A stretch of DNA of 64,000 bases from NCBI RefSeq assembly GCF_900182735.1, contig NZ_FXTU01000001.1, forward strand, positions 1-64,000. The letters run 5' to 3'. The stretch's first letter is position 1. Every line of letters begins with the position of its first letter. Positions 34,861 to 42,819 of this stretch are shown piece after piece. The notes beneath the pieces are model-generated. The model had not been told where the DNA came from, searched no databases, and worked only from the letters and a program-made list of their open reading frames with translations. The stretch comes from Laceyella tengchongensis. GTDB lineage: Bacteria; Bacillota; Bacilli; Thermoactinomycetales; Thermoactinomycetaceae. Position numbers and translations under genes: made by a program.

Positions 34861-35523
34861 ATGATGGAATCGAAATTGGCAGTGAAATTAGAAAACGTTT
34901 CGAAGATCATTGATCAAAAGCAGATACTTAGCCAAGTCAATCTTGAAGTTGCCGAAGGGAAAATTGTCGGCTTAGTCGGCAGAAATGGGTCAGGTAAAAC
35001 GATGTTATTTCGAATGATTAGTGGTTTTGTTTATCCAACAGAAGGGCGCATTTTTGTTTTTGATAAAGAAGTAGGCAAAGATGGAACCTTCCCGCAAGAC
35101 GTAGGTGTGATTATCGAAACACCAGGGTTTATTCCTGAATATAGTGGCTTTAAGAATTTGAAAATGTTGGCTTCACTAAGAAATAAAATATCTGATGCCG
35201 ACATTGAACAAGTAATGGAGCAAGTAGGTCTTGATCCCCGTGATAAAAAGGCCGTCCGTAAGTATTCATTGGGAATGCGCCAGCGATTAGGAATTGCACA
35301 AGCCATCATGGAACAACCAAAACTCCTCTTGTTGGATGAACCTACAAATGGATTAGACACGGATGGAGTGGAAATGCTTCATCAACTTCTATTAAACTTA
35401 CGCAAAGATGGGGTAAGTATTCTTTTGGCAAGTCATTATATGGAAGAAATCGAGAAGTTGTGTGATGAAGTTTATAGAGTAGAAAAGGGAACAGTAACGC
35501 CGATCACCGATTTTAAAAGTTGA
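34861..35523 (+). CDS. ABC exporter ATP-binding protein
   Basis: A 220-residue ABC ATPase. Walker A is GRNGSGKT (about residues 40-47), the signature is SLGMRQRLGIAQAIM, Walker B is LLLLDEPTNGLD (about 158-169) and the switch His is in LASHYMEE. It pairs with the three membrane proteins above. The pattern matches BcrA/LanF-type exporters that give self-resistance or move peptides. The start is behind tcggagg. A terminator follows. Confidence 0.93.
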   Translation: MMESKLAVKLENVSKIIDQKQILSQVNLEVAEGKIVGLVGRNGSGKTMLFRMISGFVYPTEGRIFVFDKEVGKDGTFPQDVGVIIETPGFIPEYSGFKNLKMLASLRNKISDADIEQVMEQVGLDPRDKKAVRKYSLGMRQRLGIAQAIMEQPKLLLLDEPTNGLDTDGVEMLHQLLLNLRKDGVSILLASHYMEEIEKLCDEVYRVEKGTVTPITDFKS

Positions 35524-35567
35524 GTACATATGAGGATGCAATAATAAATAAAGGCATTTGGTTATGA

Positions 35568-35608
35568 AACGACGATGAGAAAAGTGATGACTCTCATCGT
35601 CGTTTTTT
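35568..35608. terminator. bidirectional terminator
   Basis: Thirteen-base arms (35568-35580 and 35592-35604) with T-runs on the plus strand; it also closes the small peptide gene coming from the minus strand. Confidence 0.85.
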
Positions 35609-35614
35609 ACCTAT

Positions 35615-35743
35615 TTAGATCAATTCAAGTGCTAAACCTAATCCAATTAATGCAACAGCTACAACGATCGCCACAATCATCACATTCGCTCCAAAATCGA
35701 AAAGTTTATCAGCCGAATCTTTTTTGATTTCCTCTTTAATCAT
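35615..35743 (-). CDS. 42-residue membrane-spanning peptide
   Basis: A short gene at the end of the vWA operon. The third of three consecutive ATG codons (35743) has the best spacing from aaaggag. The peptide has a charged N-terminal part (MIKEEIKKDSADKLFDFGAN) and one strongly hydrophobic helix (VMIVAIVVAVALIGLGLAL) with a short tail ELI. A single transmembrane peptide of this kind could be a regulator, a small subunit of a membrane complex or a toxin or bacteriocin-like peptide; no family recognised. Confidence 0.65.
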   Translation of the reverse strand: MIKEEIKKDSADKLFDFGANVMIVAIVVAVALIGLGLALELI

Positions 35744-35788
35744 CATCATCTCCTTTATTCTTCTTATCATAATAAGTATAAACTTCGA

Positions 35789-36025
35789 TCAACTTACTTT
35801 TAACAAAATAAATGGAATTTGGCTGATAAAGATAGTAATGGTAGAAAAGATGAACTGTGGGTAACTCCCTAATTCCGAAACGCCTACCGATGCAAAGAGA
35901 TTATTATAAAATGTGTATACAAATTGATTGATAAAAAAGAGTGGAAACGCAATGGTAAATCCAAAAAGAAGGATGTACAATAGCTTATCTTTGTACAAAG
36001 ATAAGCTATCTACATAATTTTTCAT
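35789..36025 (-). CDS. small two-helix membrane protein
   Basis: A 78-residue protein with two hydrophobic segments (KLLYILLFGFTIAFPLFFI and QFIFSTITIFISQIPFILL) separated by a short polar loop, N terminus cytosolic. Strong agaggtgg site. It lies between the vWA lipoprotein gene and the 42-residue peptide gene on the same strand. Function unknown; it resembles the size and topology of immunity or accessory membrane proteins. Confidence 0.72.
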   Translation of the reverse strand: MKNYVDSLSLYKDKLLYILLFGFTIAFPLFFINQFVYTFYNNLFASVGVSELGSYPQFIFSTITIFISQIPFILLKVS

Positions 36026-36063
36026 GTCCGAACCACCTCTAAAATATCGATTTGTCTTCTTAA

Positions 36064-37386
36064 TTAGTTGGTATCATATTCATCCATTTTGTTCTTACCT
36101 TTTTTCTCTACGATTTCTCTTATCTTCTTTTTGTTTTCTTCCAAGAGTTCCATAATAGAGTCATAACGACTCTTTCTATATTCATCAATTTTATCCGCAC
36201 GATTAGTGATCAATTCTTTAACTTTATCGGCTTCTTCACTGGATAATTTCCCTGAATCCTCCAAATGACTCAAGGCATCTTTCATGTGTCGTGACTCTGT
36301 AGAAGATAGTTTATCTACTCCATGCCCACTAAAAGTAAGTCTTTGCAATTCACCTTTCTTTTGAACAAATTGATGAATAATGCTTCTAGTATTTCTAACT
36401 TTCCACATTAACCATTTTTCCCAGATTTTCATTCTTTGGGTATCAAAATATCGCCGCAACCCTTCATCATTACGGACTGTTGCATATTCGCCGCCGCCAG
36501 CCTTAGCGACTTCCTGCAATGCTTTTTGACCTGCATTATCCACATCAAATCCGATAATATTTACCACGGCTTTGACATTGGATTTATTCAACTCTTGCGC
36601 CACTTGAACCGGGTTCCCGCCACAAGTTTCAATGCCGTCACTTACTACATAAACCAAATTTTCCGAGGGGCCATTTATTTTCGATAGATCATTGGCTGCT
36701 TCTTTCATGGCCAATGCAATCGGTGTCCATCCGGTGGGTTTAAACTTGTCCAACGCCTTGCCAAACATTTGTTGATCATATTTACCCAAAGGATAAACGA
36801 CTTCGGTGCTTTTACAAGAGAGGTCTTTATCTTTATCAGCATTGCTACCTTTATGGCCATACACCCTTAAAGAGACGTTTGCATGTGTAGAAAGTGAAGA
36901 TGCAAAACGGGAAACCGCGTTTTTCGCAAGGGTCATTTTGGAAAAGCCATCAACCTTACCAGCCATGCTTCCTGAGGAGTCGATCAGGATCATGACATTC
37001 AACTGCTTGCCTGAAGGCGTTTTTAAGTCACCTGGGTCGCCACTAACGGTATATGTAGTATCAAACGCATCCAGTTTTTTCACATAGGGTTGATAATCCT
37101 CTGCAAAAAGCTCAACTAACTTTTGGTATGCTTGTTCGCCCGTGAGATTTTTAGGTAGCGTATCTAACTCTTTGTTGGCATTTTCTTTATGATAGGCATC
37201 ACCCGCATATTTGCCGGGACCTTCTTTTAACATTTCTTCGACTTCTGTCGCATACGCTTTTTTAGTTTCTTTGTTTTGCTCTGCTGTTACTCCCTCTTCT
37301 GTCTTGGAGACGGGTGTGGAACAACCAGCAATGGCAACAGAAAAGACAACGAGACCACTTACCACCTTGACATAAAATGAATTCAA
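36064..37386 (-). CDS. vWA-domain lipoprotein
   Basis: A 440-residue lipoprotein with a lipobox VAIAGC (about residues 15-20 from the TTG start) and a von Willebrand factor A domain from about residue 130 (NVMILIDSSGSMAGK, MIDAS DxSGS intact; threonine of GWTPIA and DGIETCGG for the third MIDAS site). The C-terminal 80 residues are highly charged and helical, likely coiled coil. vWA proteins bind metal-dependent ligands at the cell surface. A TTG at 37386 with gaggtg is preferred over the GTG nine bases upstream. It leads a three-gene operon with a small membrane protein and a peptide. Confidence 0.85.
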   Translation of the reverse strand: MNSFYVKVVSGLVVFSVAIAGCSTPVSKTEEGVTAEQNKETKKAYATEVEEMLKEGPGKYAGDAYHKENANKELDTLPKNLTGEQAYQKLVELFAEDYQPYVKKLDAFDTTYTVSGDPGDLKTPSGKQLNVMILIDSSGSMAGKVDGFSKMTLAKNAVSRFASSLSTHANVSLRVYGHKGSNADKDKDLSCKSTEVVYPLGKYDQQMFGKALDKFKPTGWTPIALAMKEAANDLSKINGPSENLVYVVSDGIETCGGNPVQVAQELNKSNVKAVVNIIGFDVDNAGQKALQEVAKAGGGEYATVRNDEGLRRYFDTQRMKIWEKWLMWKVRNTRSIIHQFVQKKGELQRLTFSGHGVDKLSSTESRHMKDALSHLEDSGKLSSEEADKVKELITNRADKIDEYRKSRYDSIMELLEENKKKIREIVEKKGKNKMDEYDTN

Positions 37387-37609
37387 TTTAATCACCTCTT
37401 AAATAAGAATTTATGGTTTGCGATAAAGTAAACCATATATTCTATTGTTCCAATTAGTGTCTTAATCGGCTTCTTCCAGATTACCGGACTTCTCAACTAC
37501 ATCTTTCACTTTACCTTTTAGTGTTTCTGTGATCTCATTATCCTCCCTACCTTTACGACAACTTCCTACATTATATTCCCGCTTTTTTCAGTTCTCACCT
37601 AATTAAATG

Positions 37610-37972
37610 CTAAATGCAGCTAAAAATATCTCTTGCAATAAAATAGATATAGATAATGGCACTGAGCATGAGCAACATAATCGACGGAGCAATGACCAAC
37701 CCACTTACTAAGGGAATCTTTGGCGCCGCCTTTGAATACGAAATTTGCCAACTGGTTATTGTTTTACCCTGAAGTGAACAAGCAACCAGTTTATTGTTCC
37801 CAATATTCCTCAATGCGGCCTGGATTGTTGAACAATCATTACTGGTAAGTAGCGGCGGACATGGTAGTAGCAGCGAGGAGGCGTATTCATGAAGGATAGC
37901 TGAGTATGGAACACCTGTTCTAAACACTAGCTTCGGGAATGTAGTAATGTATTTTCCCTGACCAGAGTGCAT
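37610..37972 (-). CDS. possible membrane-anchored protein
   Basis: A 120-residue open frame whose last third is a hydrophobic helix (PLVSGLVIAPSIMLLMLSAIIY, about residues 86-108). The rest is polar with several cysteines. No ribosome binding site is seen before the ATG, and the start sits 20 bases from the divergent cupin gene. Kept because of the well-formed terminal helix; it may equally be a chance frame in the AT-rich gap 37387-37991. Confidence 0.3.
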   Translation of the reverse strand: MHSGQGKYITTFPKLVFRTGVPYSAILHEYASSLLLPCPPLLTSNDCSTIQAALRNIGNNKLVACSLQGKTITSWQISYSKAAPKIPLVSGLVIAPSIMLLMLSAIIYIYFIARDIFSCI

Positions 37973-37991
37973 AGGATGTTTTATAAAAACG

Positions 37992-38876
37992 GTGAAGGGA
38001 ATGAGCAGAGTGGTCTATCCCCATGATATGAATCCATACCTTTATTACGGCAACTTACCACAGCCTAACCGCCAAGTGTGTGATGCCATACTTGCTGGAA
38101 TAAAAAGAGAAGCGACGGAGATTGATTTATTGGGACGGCTAGTCAAATTTGCGCCTAATCAAAAGCATAAAAGGGAGATCCTTCAAACGTTAGAAGATGA
38201 AAAAGCCTATTTGCATCAATTGACTGATCTGTATGTTATGCTCACAGGAAGACAGCCTGTTTATCAAATCGATCAAGTTCCATTTGACTCTTATGAAGAG
38301 GGAATACAAAAAGCTTATGAAGTGGCAACGAGGGATTATAAAGAAAATTGGAATAGTTATTTACTTACCCAACATTCGCCAGTGGGCGAGGTGTTTTTAA
38401 GCGCTTGTCATAACGAGATGCATCATGCTAACCGTTTAAGTTCGTTATCGTTCAATCAAGTCGGCATTGAATTAAAAGATTATGGAAAAACACCATTTGT
38501 TGTGAATATTGAAAAGGCGACAAAGCAAAATAATACGTATCGCACTGCCTTATGGACAGGAGATCATTTGCAAGTGACCTTGATGTGTATCGGTGTTGGC
38601 GATGACATTGGTTTAGAGGTTCATCCCACTGTGGATCAATTCTTACGGATTGAACAAGGGCGAGGATTGGTTCAAATGGGTGATAGCAAAGATCGATTGG
38701 ATTTTAGAGCAGAAGTTTATGATGATTATGCGATCATGGTACCTGCTGGCAAATGGCACAATTTAACAAACACAGGCAATAAACCATTGAAGCTTTATTC
38801 CATTTATGCGCCGCCTGAGCATCCCTTTGGTACGGTTCATAGAACGAAAGCAGACGCAATGGAAGCGGAACGATGA
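37992..38876 (+). CDS. ferritin-like/cupin fusion protein
   Basis: A 294-residue protein in two parts. Residues 1-160 are helical with ferritin-like character (LEDEKAYLHQLTDLYVML and CHNEMHHANRL, an ExxH-type segment). Residues about 175-285 form a cupin: FVVNIEKA, then GLEVHPTVDQFLRIEQGRGLV and VPAGKWHNLTNTGNKPLKLYSIYAPPEHP, similar to small mannose-6-phosphate-isomerase-like cupins. Metal binding is likely in the cupin (His, Glu and late His). A GTG at 37992 and an ATG at 38001 are both possible; neither has ideal spacing from gaaggga. No operon partner. Confidence 0.75.
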   Translation: MKGMSRVVYPHDMNPYLYYGNLPQPNRQVCDAILAGIKREATEIDLLGRLVKFAPNQKHKREILQTLEDEKAYLHQLTDLYVMLTGRQPVYQIDQVPFDSYEEGIQKAYEVATRDYKENWNSYLLTQHSPVGEVFLSACHNEMHHANRLSSLSFNQVGIELKDYGKTPFVVNIEKATKQNNTYRTALWTGDHLQVTLMCIGVGDDIGLEVHPTVDQFLRIEQGRGLVQMGDSKDRLDFRAEVYDDYAIMVPAGKWHNLTNTGNKPLKLYSIYAPPEHPFGTVHRTKADAMEAER

Positions 38877-38916
38877 TCTGAGTCATAAGTGGAGTAAGGT
38901 TGTCTGAGGAATAGGT

Positions 38917-38994
38917 AGCGGCGGAGGAATCGTTTTCCCATGTGCTTCACACGTGACGAGGCGCTCATCGGGAAAAGGTTTTTCCGCCGCTTTT
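38917..38994 (+). terminator. long composite stem-loop terminator
   Basis: Outer arms agcggcgga / tccgccgct (38917-38925, 38983-38991), a second tier gttttccc / gggaaaag and a central tgtg/caca hairpin make a 75-base structure ended by ttttac. It follows the cupin gene and may be a terminator or a small RNA. The rest of 38995-39551 has no gene. Confidence 0.6.
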
Positions 38995-39330
38995 ACTTGT
39001 AGCGATCAGTTGGCATGGTTCTAATGAAGCTAAGTTGCTCCACAAAAGAGTAAGATTTGAGTAGCCTTAATAAAAGGTGGTTTTTTCTAGAGGTTAAATT
39101 GGTAGAAGTGACGACATTGGCTTTTTATGGCGAGCTGTTCGCAATCAGTAGCATTTGTCTTAGTATGTATGTTTTTTGACGAATGCAGTGTCAATAAAGA
39201 AAAATCTCATTAATTGAATTGAAATCGAAGAGCGCAAGCAAATGTTGGGATAGAAAGGTTAGAAAAGTTCCCATCATTGCCTGAGGGAGCTAAAGTGATC
39301 ACAGAACAATTGAATTTATTAGAATTGAGA

Positions 39331-39365
39331 GAAGGGATTGGGGATAAAACCTCAATCCCCTTTTA
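39331..39365 (+). terminator. intrinsic terminator with no clear gene
   Basis: Arms gggattgggg / cctcaatcccc and a run of T. The frame just upstream (from about 39214) has no start codon and is probably a remnant of a small gene, so the terminator marks a transcription end without a surviving ORF. Confidence 0.6.
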
Positions 39366-39551
39366 TTGAAACTGCTAAAATTTATTGGTGAGAAGGGAAG
39401 GAAGAGGTTAAATCTTCTTCCCTTTGTACATCATCTTGAGACAGCATAATTGAGTTTTCATTAAGTTTTTTGATTAAAAGAGGATTTTAACCCGTTTCGT
39501 CATAATTGATATTTTATTCAGTGAAATTAAGTGGATAGGAGATGGTTAATT

Positions 39552-39719
39552 TTGAATGAATGGTTTAAAAATGCAAAGTCTGATCTCAATCCGAAACATC
39601 CGAAGTCATCTTGGGTGAAGGGGCCAAACGGTGATTATGATGCCGTACCACGCCAATATTTGCAAGCCAAAGCGGATGATTCACTTTCCCCCAAGAAAAA
39701 AAATCCATGGGAAAAGTAA
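39552..39719 (+). CDS. small hydrophilic protein
   Basis: A 55-residue protein from a TTG start ten bases behind aggag; the frame also opens at a GTG at 39531. It is polar and basic with GPNGDYDAVPRQYLQAKADD in the middle. A good terminator follows, so it is probably expressed. Not recognised. Confidence 0.55.
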   Translation: MNEWFKNAKSDLNPKHPKSSWVKGPNGDYDAVPRQYLQAKADDSLSPKKKNPWEK

Positions 39720-39729
39720 CATAAAAAAT

Positions 39730-39756
39730 AAGGCTCCCATTTCTGGGAGCCTTTCA
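39730..39756 (+). terminator. intrinsic terminator
   Basis: Arms aaggctccc / gggagcctt with a six-base loop and three T, right after the small gene. The following stretch to 40084 shows no gene. Confidence 0.8.
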
Positions 39757-40084
39757 AAGTGTGTATTGCAATTTATTCCACTAACTATATATTGTTTATA
39801 TTTCTCCTCCCTTTTTTAAGATAGATTTTTTCTAATAAACATACTACAAAGATTATGATTTGTTTTTCTTATTATGGATTGCTTGTAATACTTGAAGCAT
39901 ATAGGTGATTAAATGAACTAAATACTGGAGCAGATCGTGGGAGTTTATATAAAGGTTATGGCCAGAAATGGGGAGGAGAATGATGTTTCTCGAAAATTAG
40001 TCTCATCGGTACTACGGCCGCATCTCTTAACGTCACATAAAATGAACGGGTCCAAACAATGAATCCTCATCGAAAAATACTTAA

Positions 40085-40522
40085 CTATTTTTGCCACCAC
40101 CGTTTGCGGTGAATACTAGTATACTCATTGATCCGCTCTACACACTTTTCCACTTGTTTATTGATCTGCCATCCTTTGAAGCGCATCACTTTCCAACCAT
40201 GCTTGGACAAAACCGCTGTTTTCTTCCGGTCGCGTTTCTTTTGTTCTGGACTAGAGTGGAAAGCGGCTCCATCACACTCGATGGCCAGGCGATACTTTTT
40301 GATAACCAAATCAACCTGGTAACCACAAGTTTCATATTCGGCCTTGACTCGATATCCTTCACGTTTGAGAGCATCGTATAGACGAATTTGAATGGGACTA
40401 CGGCTGCATTTGATTCGTTGCCAGTCAGGAAAGCGTTTGGTCTGGAACAGTTGTTTAAGGTACATGCCAATCCAGATAAGGTAGTCCCGATCGCGACGAA
40501 ACTGAACAATGAACTTTGCCAC
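40085..40522 (-). CDS. DUF559/Vsr-like endonuclease-domain protein
   Basis: A 145-residue protein with the DUF559 domain from about residue 40: SPIQIRLYDALKREGYRVKA, GYQVDLVIKKYRLAIECDGAAFHSSPEQK and a late LSKHGWKVMRFKGW. The D...ExD-like acidic pattern (DLV, ECDG) is that of PD-(D/E)XK nucleases related to very-short-patch repair enzymes. A GTG at 40522 has ggaaagggagg at a suitable distance; ATG codons upstream lack one. No methylase or repair gene is adjacent. Targets and role unknown. Confidence 0.78.
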   Translation of the reverse strand: MAKFIVQFRRDRDYLIWIGMYLKQLFQTKRFPDWQRIKCSRSPIQIRLYDALKREGYRVKAEYETCGYQVDLVIKKYRLAIECDGAAFHSSPEQKKRDRKKTAVLSKHGWKVMRFKGWQINKQVEKCVERINEYTSIHRKRWWQK

Positions 40523-40954
40523 ACCAATGGCCTCCCTTTCCTTTATCATTGCTTTGCAAAATAAGTTCGTGGCCACGTACTTTGTCACAAACCTTGCGTT
40601 TAGTTCAGATGAACTCCGTGTGAATGTTAATAACGACGGCATTTGCGTATGGGCTAGCAAAACCCCATCCTTAAATATATTAATAATTATATGAATAATC
40701 ATACATTAGAGGAGATACTTGTAAAAGACCTTTGGAAATCATGGATATCAGGGTGGTCAATGTGTTTCTGAATAAGAGAATTTATAAATGAACAAGTCTG
40801 TTTTGTTACATTGTTGAAATATTGTTACACAAAGATTACAAAGGGATTGGTATCATTATTGCAGGGGGAACGTTCATCCTCACAACTGTCAAAGTGGCTA
40901 TGCACCAAAAGAGGAGAATAGTAGCAAATAATTTAAATTTCCGGGGTGAAACAG

Positions 40955-41350
40955 ATGAAAATCGTGGTAATTGGTGGGGCTGGATTTATCGCTTCACATG
41001 TCGTTGATCATTATTTGGCAGAAGGTCATGAAGTGGTTGTTGTAGACAACTTATCCACAGGAAAGCGAGAAAATCTGTATCCAGATGCCCGCTTTTATGA
41101 ACTAGATATTGTTGAACAACGCGACCGACTTGAAGAGGTTTTGAGGGAAGAACAGCCGGAAGTGATCAACATCCATGCTGCACAAAAATCGGTGCCAAAG
41201 TCTGTTGAAGACCCGCTCTTAGACTTGAAAATCAATGTGGAGGGGCTGATCAACGTTCTTGAGATCTGCAAGAAAGTGGATGTCAAGAAGGTGATCTTTG
41301 CTTCTTCTGGTGGGGCATTGGCCGGGGGTTTCTGCCCGTCGGGTGATTGA
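40955..41350 (+). pseudogene. UDP-glucose 4-epimerase-like gene, 5' fragment
   Basis: The N-terminal NAD-binding half of an extended SDR epimerase: MKIVVIGGAGFIASHVVDHY (Gly-rich GxxGxxG), VDNLSTGKRENL and EVINIHAAQKSVPKSVEDP, up to KVIFASSGGA (about residue 125), where the YG(E/D) of the catalytic region should follow. Instead the frame runs into unrelated sequence (LAGGFCPSGD) and stops. The active-site tyrosine half is absent, so it is a truncated gene. The start follows ccggggtg. The break point is near 41318-41335, at the edge of the phage-derived block. Confidence 0.85.
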
Positions 41351-41480
41351 CTTGCAGAAGGACGACTATGTCTATGTGACCGCTTATAATGACAGTGGAG
41401 CGACATTGAATATTAAGGCATCGGGGCTATATTCTCCGGTTTTTTGGTGTATGAAATTGGGGGAATCCAAGGGACTTTAA
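41320..41480 (+). pseudogene. phage structural protein, 3' fragment
   Basis: Beyond the galE break, another frame reads RRVIDLQKDDYVYVTAYNDSGATLNIK and ends near SPVFWCMKLGES, the type of C terminus seen on phage baseplate or minor structural proteins with C1q-like folds. It has no start of its own and is joined in a different frame to the epimerase fragment. It marks the left edge of a prophage remnant. Confidence 0.6.
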
Positions 41481-41514
41481 CCGTTTTGCTGATGCGAGGC
41501 AAAGCGGTTTTTCT
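41479..41514 (+). terminator. terminator before the lysis genes
   Basis: Arms aaccgttttgc / gcaaagcggtt (11 bp with one G-U pair) and six T. It lies just before the holin ribosome binding site, a place where phages often end the structural-gene transcript. Confidence 0.7.
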
Positions 41515-41536
41515 GTTTACGGAGGTGTGGAGTCAA

Positions 41537-41956
41537 ATGTTGACCACCGACGAATGGGGAGAATTTTTGCTCAAGTTTACTGTGGGTGTACTTGGAGGGA
41601 TCGTCGCTCAACTTTTTGGTGGATGGTCCGATGCTTTAAAAGCGTTGCTCATTTTTGTTGCTATTGATTATGTCACCGGTTTTCTCGCGGCCCGAAAAGA
41701 AGAGAAACTATCCAGTCATGCTGGTTTCTTTGGGATTGCAAGAAAGGTGATGATCTTTGCCATTGTCGTCGTGGCCCATGTAATTGATACGTTATTGGGA
41801 GATGGACACCTGCTCCGGGACGGGGCGGTGTTTTTTTATTTGGCGAATGAAGCCTTGTCTATTGTGGAGAATTCAGGACGAATGGGTTTGCCGATTCCGT
41901 CAGAACTGAAAAAAGGAATTGAAATCTTACGTGGAGGAAAGGAGAAGAAAAAATGA
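41537..41956 (+). CDS. phage holin
   Basis: A 139-residue protein with three to four transmembrane helices (TVGVLGGIVAQLFGGW, ALLIFVAIDYVTGFLAA, MIFAIVVVAHVIDTLLG). It belongs to the holin 4.1/toxin-secretion-lysis holin family, which opens the membrane at phage lysis. A ggaggtg site precedes the ATG at 41537. It overlaps the amidase gene by four bases, forming a classic lysis cassette. Confidence 0.9.
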   Translation: MLTTDEWGEFLLKFTVGVLGGIVAQLFGGWSDALKALLIFVAIDYVTGFLAARKEEKLSSHAGFFGIARKVMIFAIVVVAHVIDTLLGDGHLLRDGAVFFYLANEALSIVENSGRMGLPIPSELKKGIEILRGGKEKKK

Positions 41957-42678
41957 AGACTATCATCATTGATCCTGGACATGGAGGGCCGGATTCCGGT
42001 GCGACCGGCTTTGGTTTGCGTGAAGCCGATGTGAGTTTGCTTTTGGCGGAATTGGTGGGAGATTACTTTGGAAAGTATCCAGACGCAGTGGTCAGCTTCA
42101 CGCGGAACCGGAACACGTCGTCTTCTTATCCGGGGCCGCCAGAAGGACTATATAAACGGATTAAATACGCCAATAGTAAAAACGCGGATCTGTTCCTTTC
42201 TTTGCATTGCAATTCCGGGGGTGGTTCAGGCTTTGAGTCTTATATTGCTAAAGGAGCTCCCGCCAAAACGCAACGGATTCAAAAGGCAATCAATGAAAGC
42301 GTGTTGGGATATCTGAAAGGATATAGGATTGGTCCACATGGGAATGCAGCCAAAAATGACACCCAAGGGGCTCATTCCCGGATCGCCGTTTTGCGTGACA
42401 CGAGGATGAGTGCGGTTTTGCTGGAATGCTTGTTTATTGATAATCCAAGGGAAAATAAGCTGTTGCGGGATCAGAGGTTCTTGGATGGGTTGGCTAGAGT
42501 CATTGTGAAAGGAGTGGCAGCCGCTTTTGGGTTGAAAGAGAAAGTGGACAAGCCGATGTATAGGGTGACGGTGGACGGGGAGGTGATTTATGACACGGCT
42601 TATGAAGAGAAAATTGTAGGTATAGTATTAGAAGCAACAAAAAAGCAGGCAGAAGTTATTCTCCTTAAAAAGTTATAG
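41953..42678 (+). CDS. N-acetylmuramoyl-L-alanine amidase (endolysin)
   Basis: A 241-residue Amidase_3 protein: DPGHGGPDSGATGFGLREAD (zinc His and Glu), FLSLHCNSGGGSGFESYIAKG and VLLECLFIDNPREN give the three zinc ligands and catalytic Glu. It cleaves the amide bond between MurNAc and L-alanine. After about residue 190 a short linker leads to a C-terminal 40 residues that may bind the wall. Together with the holin it is a prophage lysis pair, so it is likely of phage origin and not for growth or sporulation. Confidence 0.93.
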   Translation: MKTIIIDPGHGGPDSGATGFGLREADVSLLLAELVGDYFGKYPDAVVSFTRNRNTSSSYPGPPEGLYKRIKYANSKNADLFLSLHCNSGGGSGFESYIAKGAPAKTQRIQKAINESVLGYLKGYRIGPHGNAAKNDTQGAHSRIAVLRDTRMSAVLLECLFIDNPRENKLLRDQRFLDGLARVIVKGVAAAFGLKEKVDKPMYRVTVDGEVIYDTAYEEKIVGIVLEATKKQAEVILLKKL

Positions 42679-42700
42679 GTAAGCGTATAGAATAAATAAA

Positions 42701-42733
42701 AGGGGGAGTATGGAAATACCCTCCCCTTCTTTA
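42701..42733. terminator. convergent hairpin terminator
   Basis: Imperfect arms aagggggagtat / ataccctcccctt with T-rich tails on both strands, between the amidase and the convergent HTH-TPR gene. Confidence 0.65.
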
Positions 42734-42819
42734 TAAAAATGATGCCATCTGGTTCAAGTGAATAGTACAAATCGATTCCGACAATATATTTAAGAATTAG
42801 GTCGGAATTTAAATATGGC

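Noticed and set aside
37462..37545. minus-strand frame with TLKGKVKDVVEKSG, similar to CsbD-like proteins
   Set aside because: No start codon fits and the frame is short; it may be a decayed CsbD-like tail, but this is not supported enough.
40822..41007. 61-codon frame with a hydrophobic stretch before galE
   Set aside because: The frame runs into the galE start with no ribosome site or conserved pattern.
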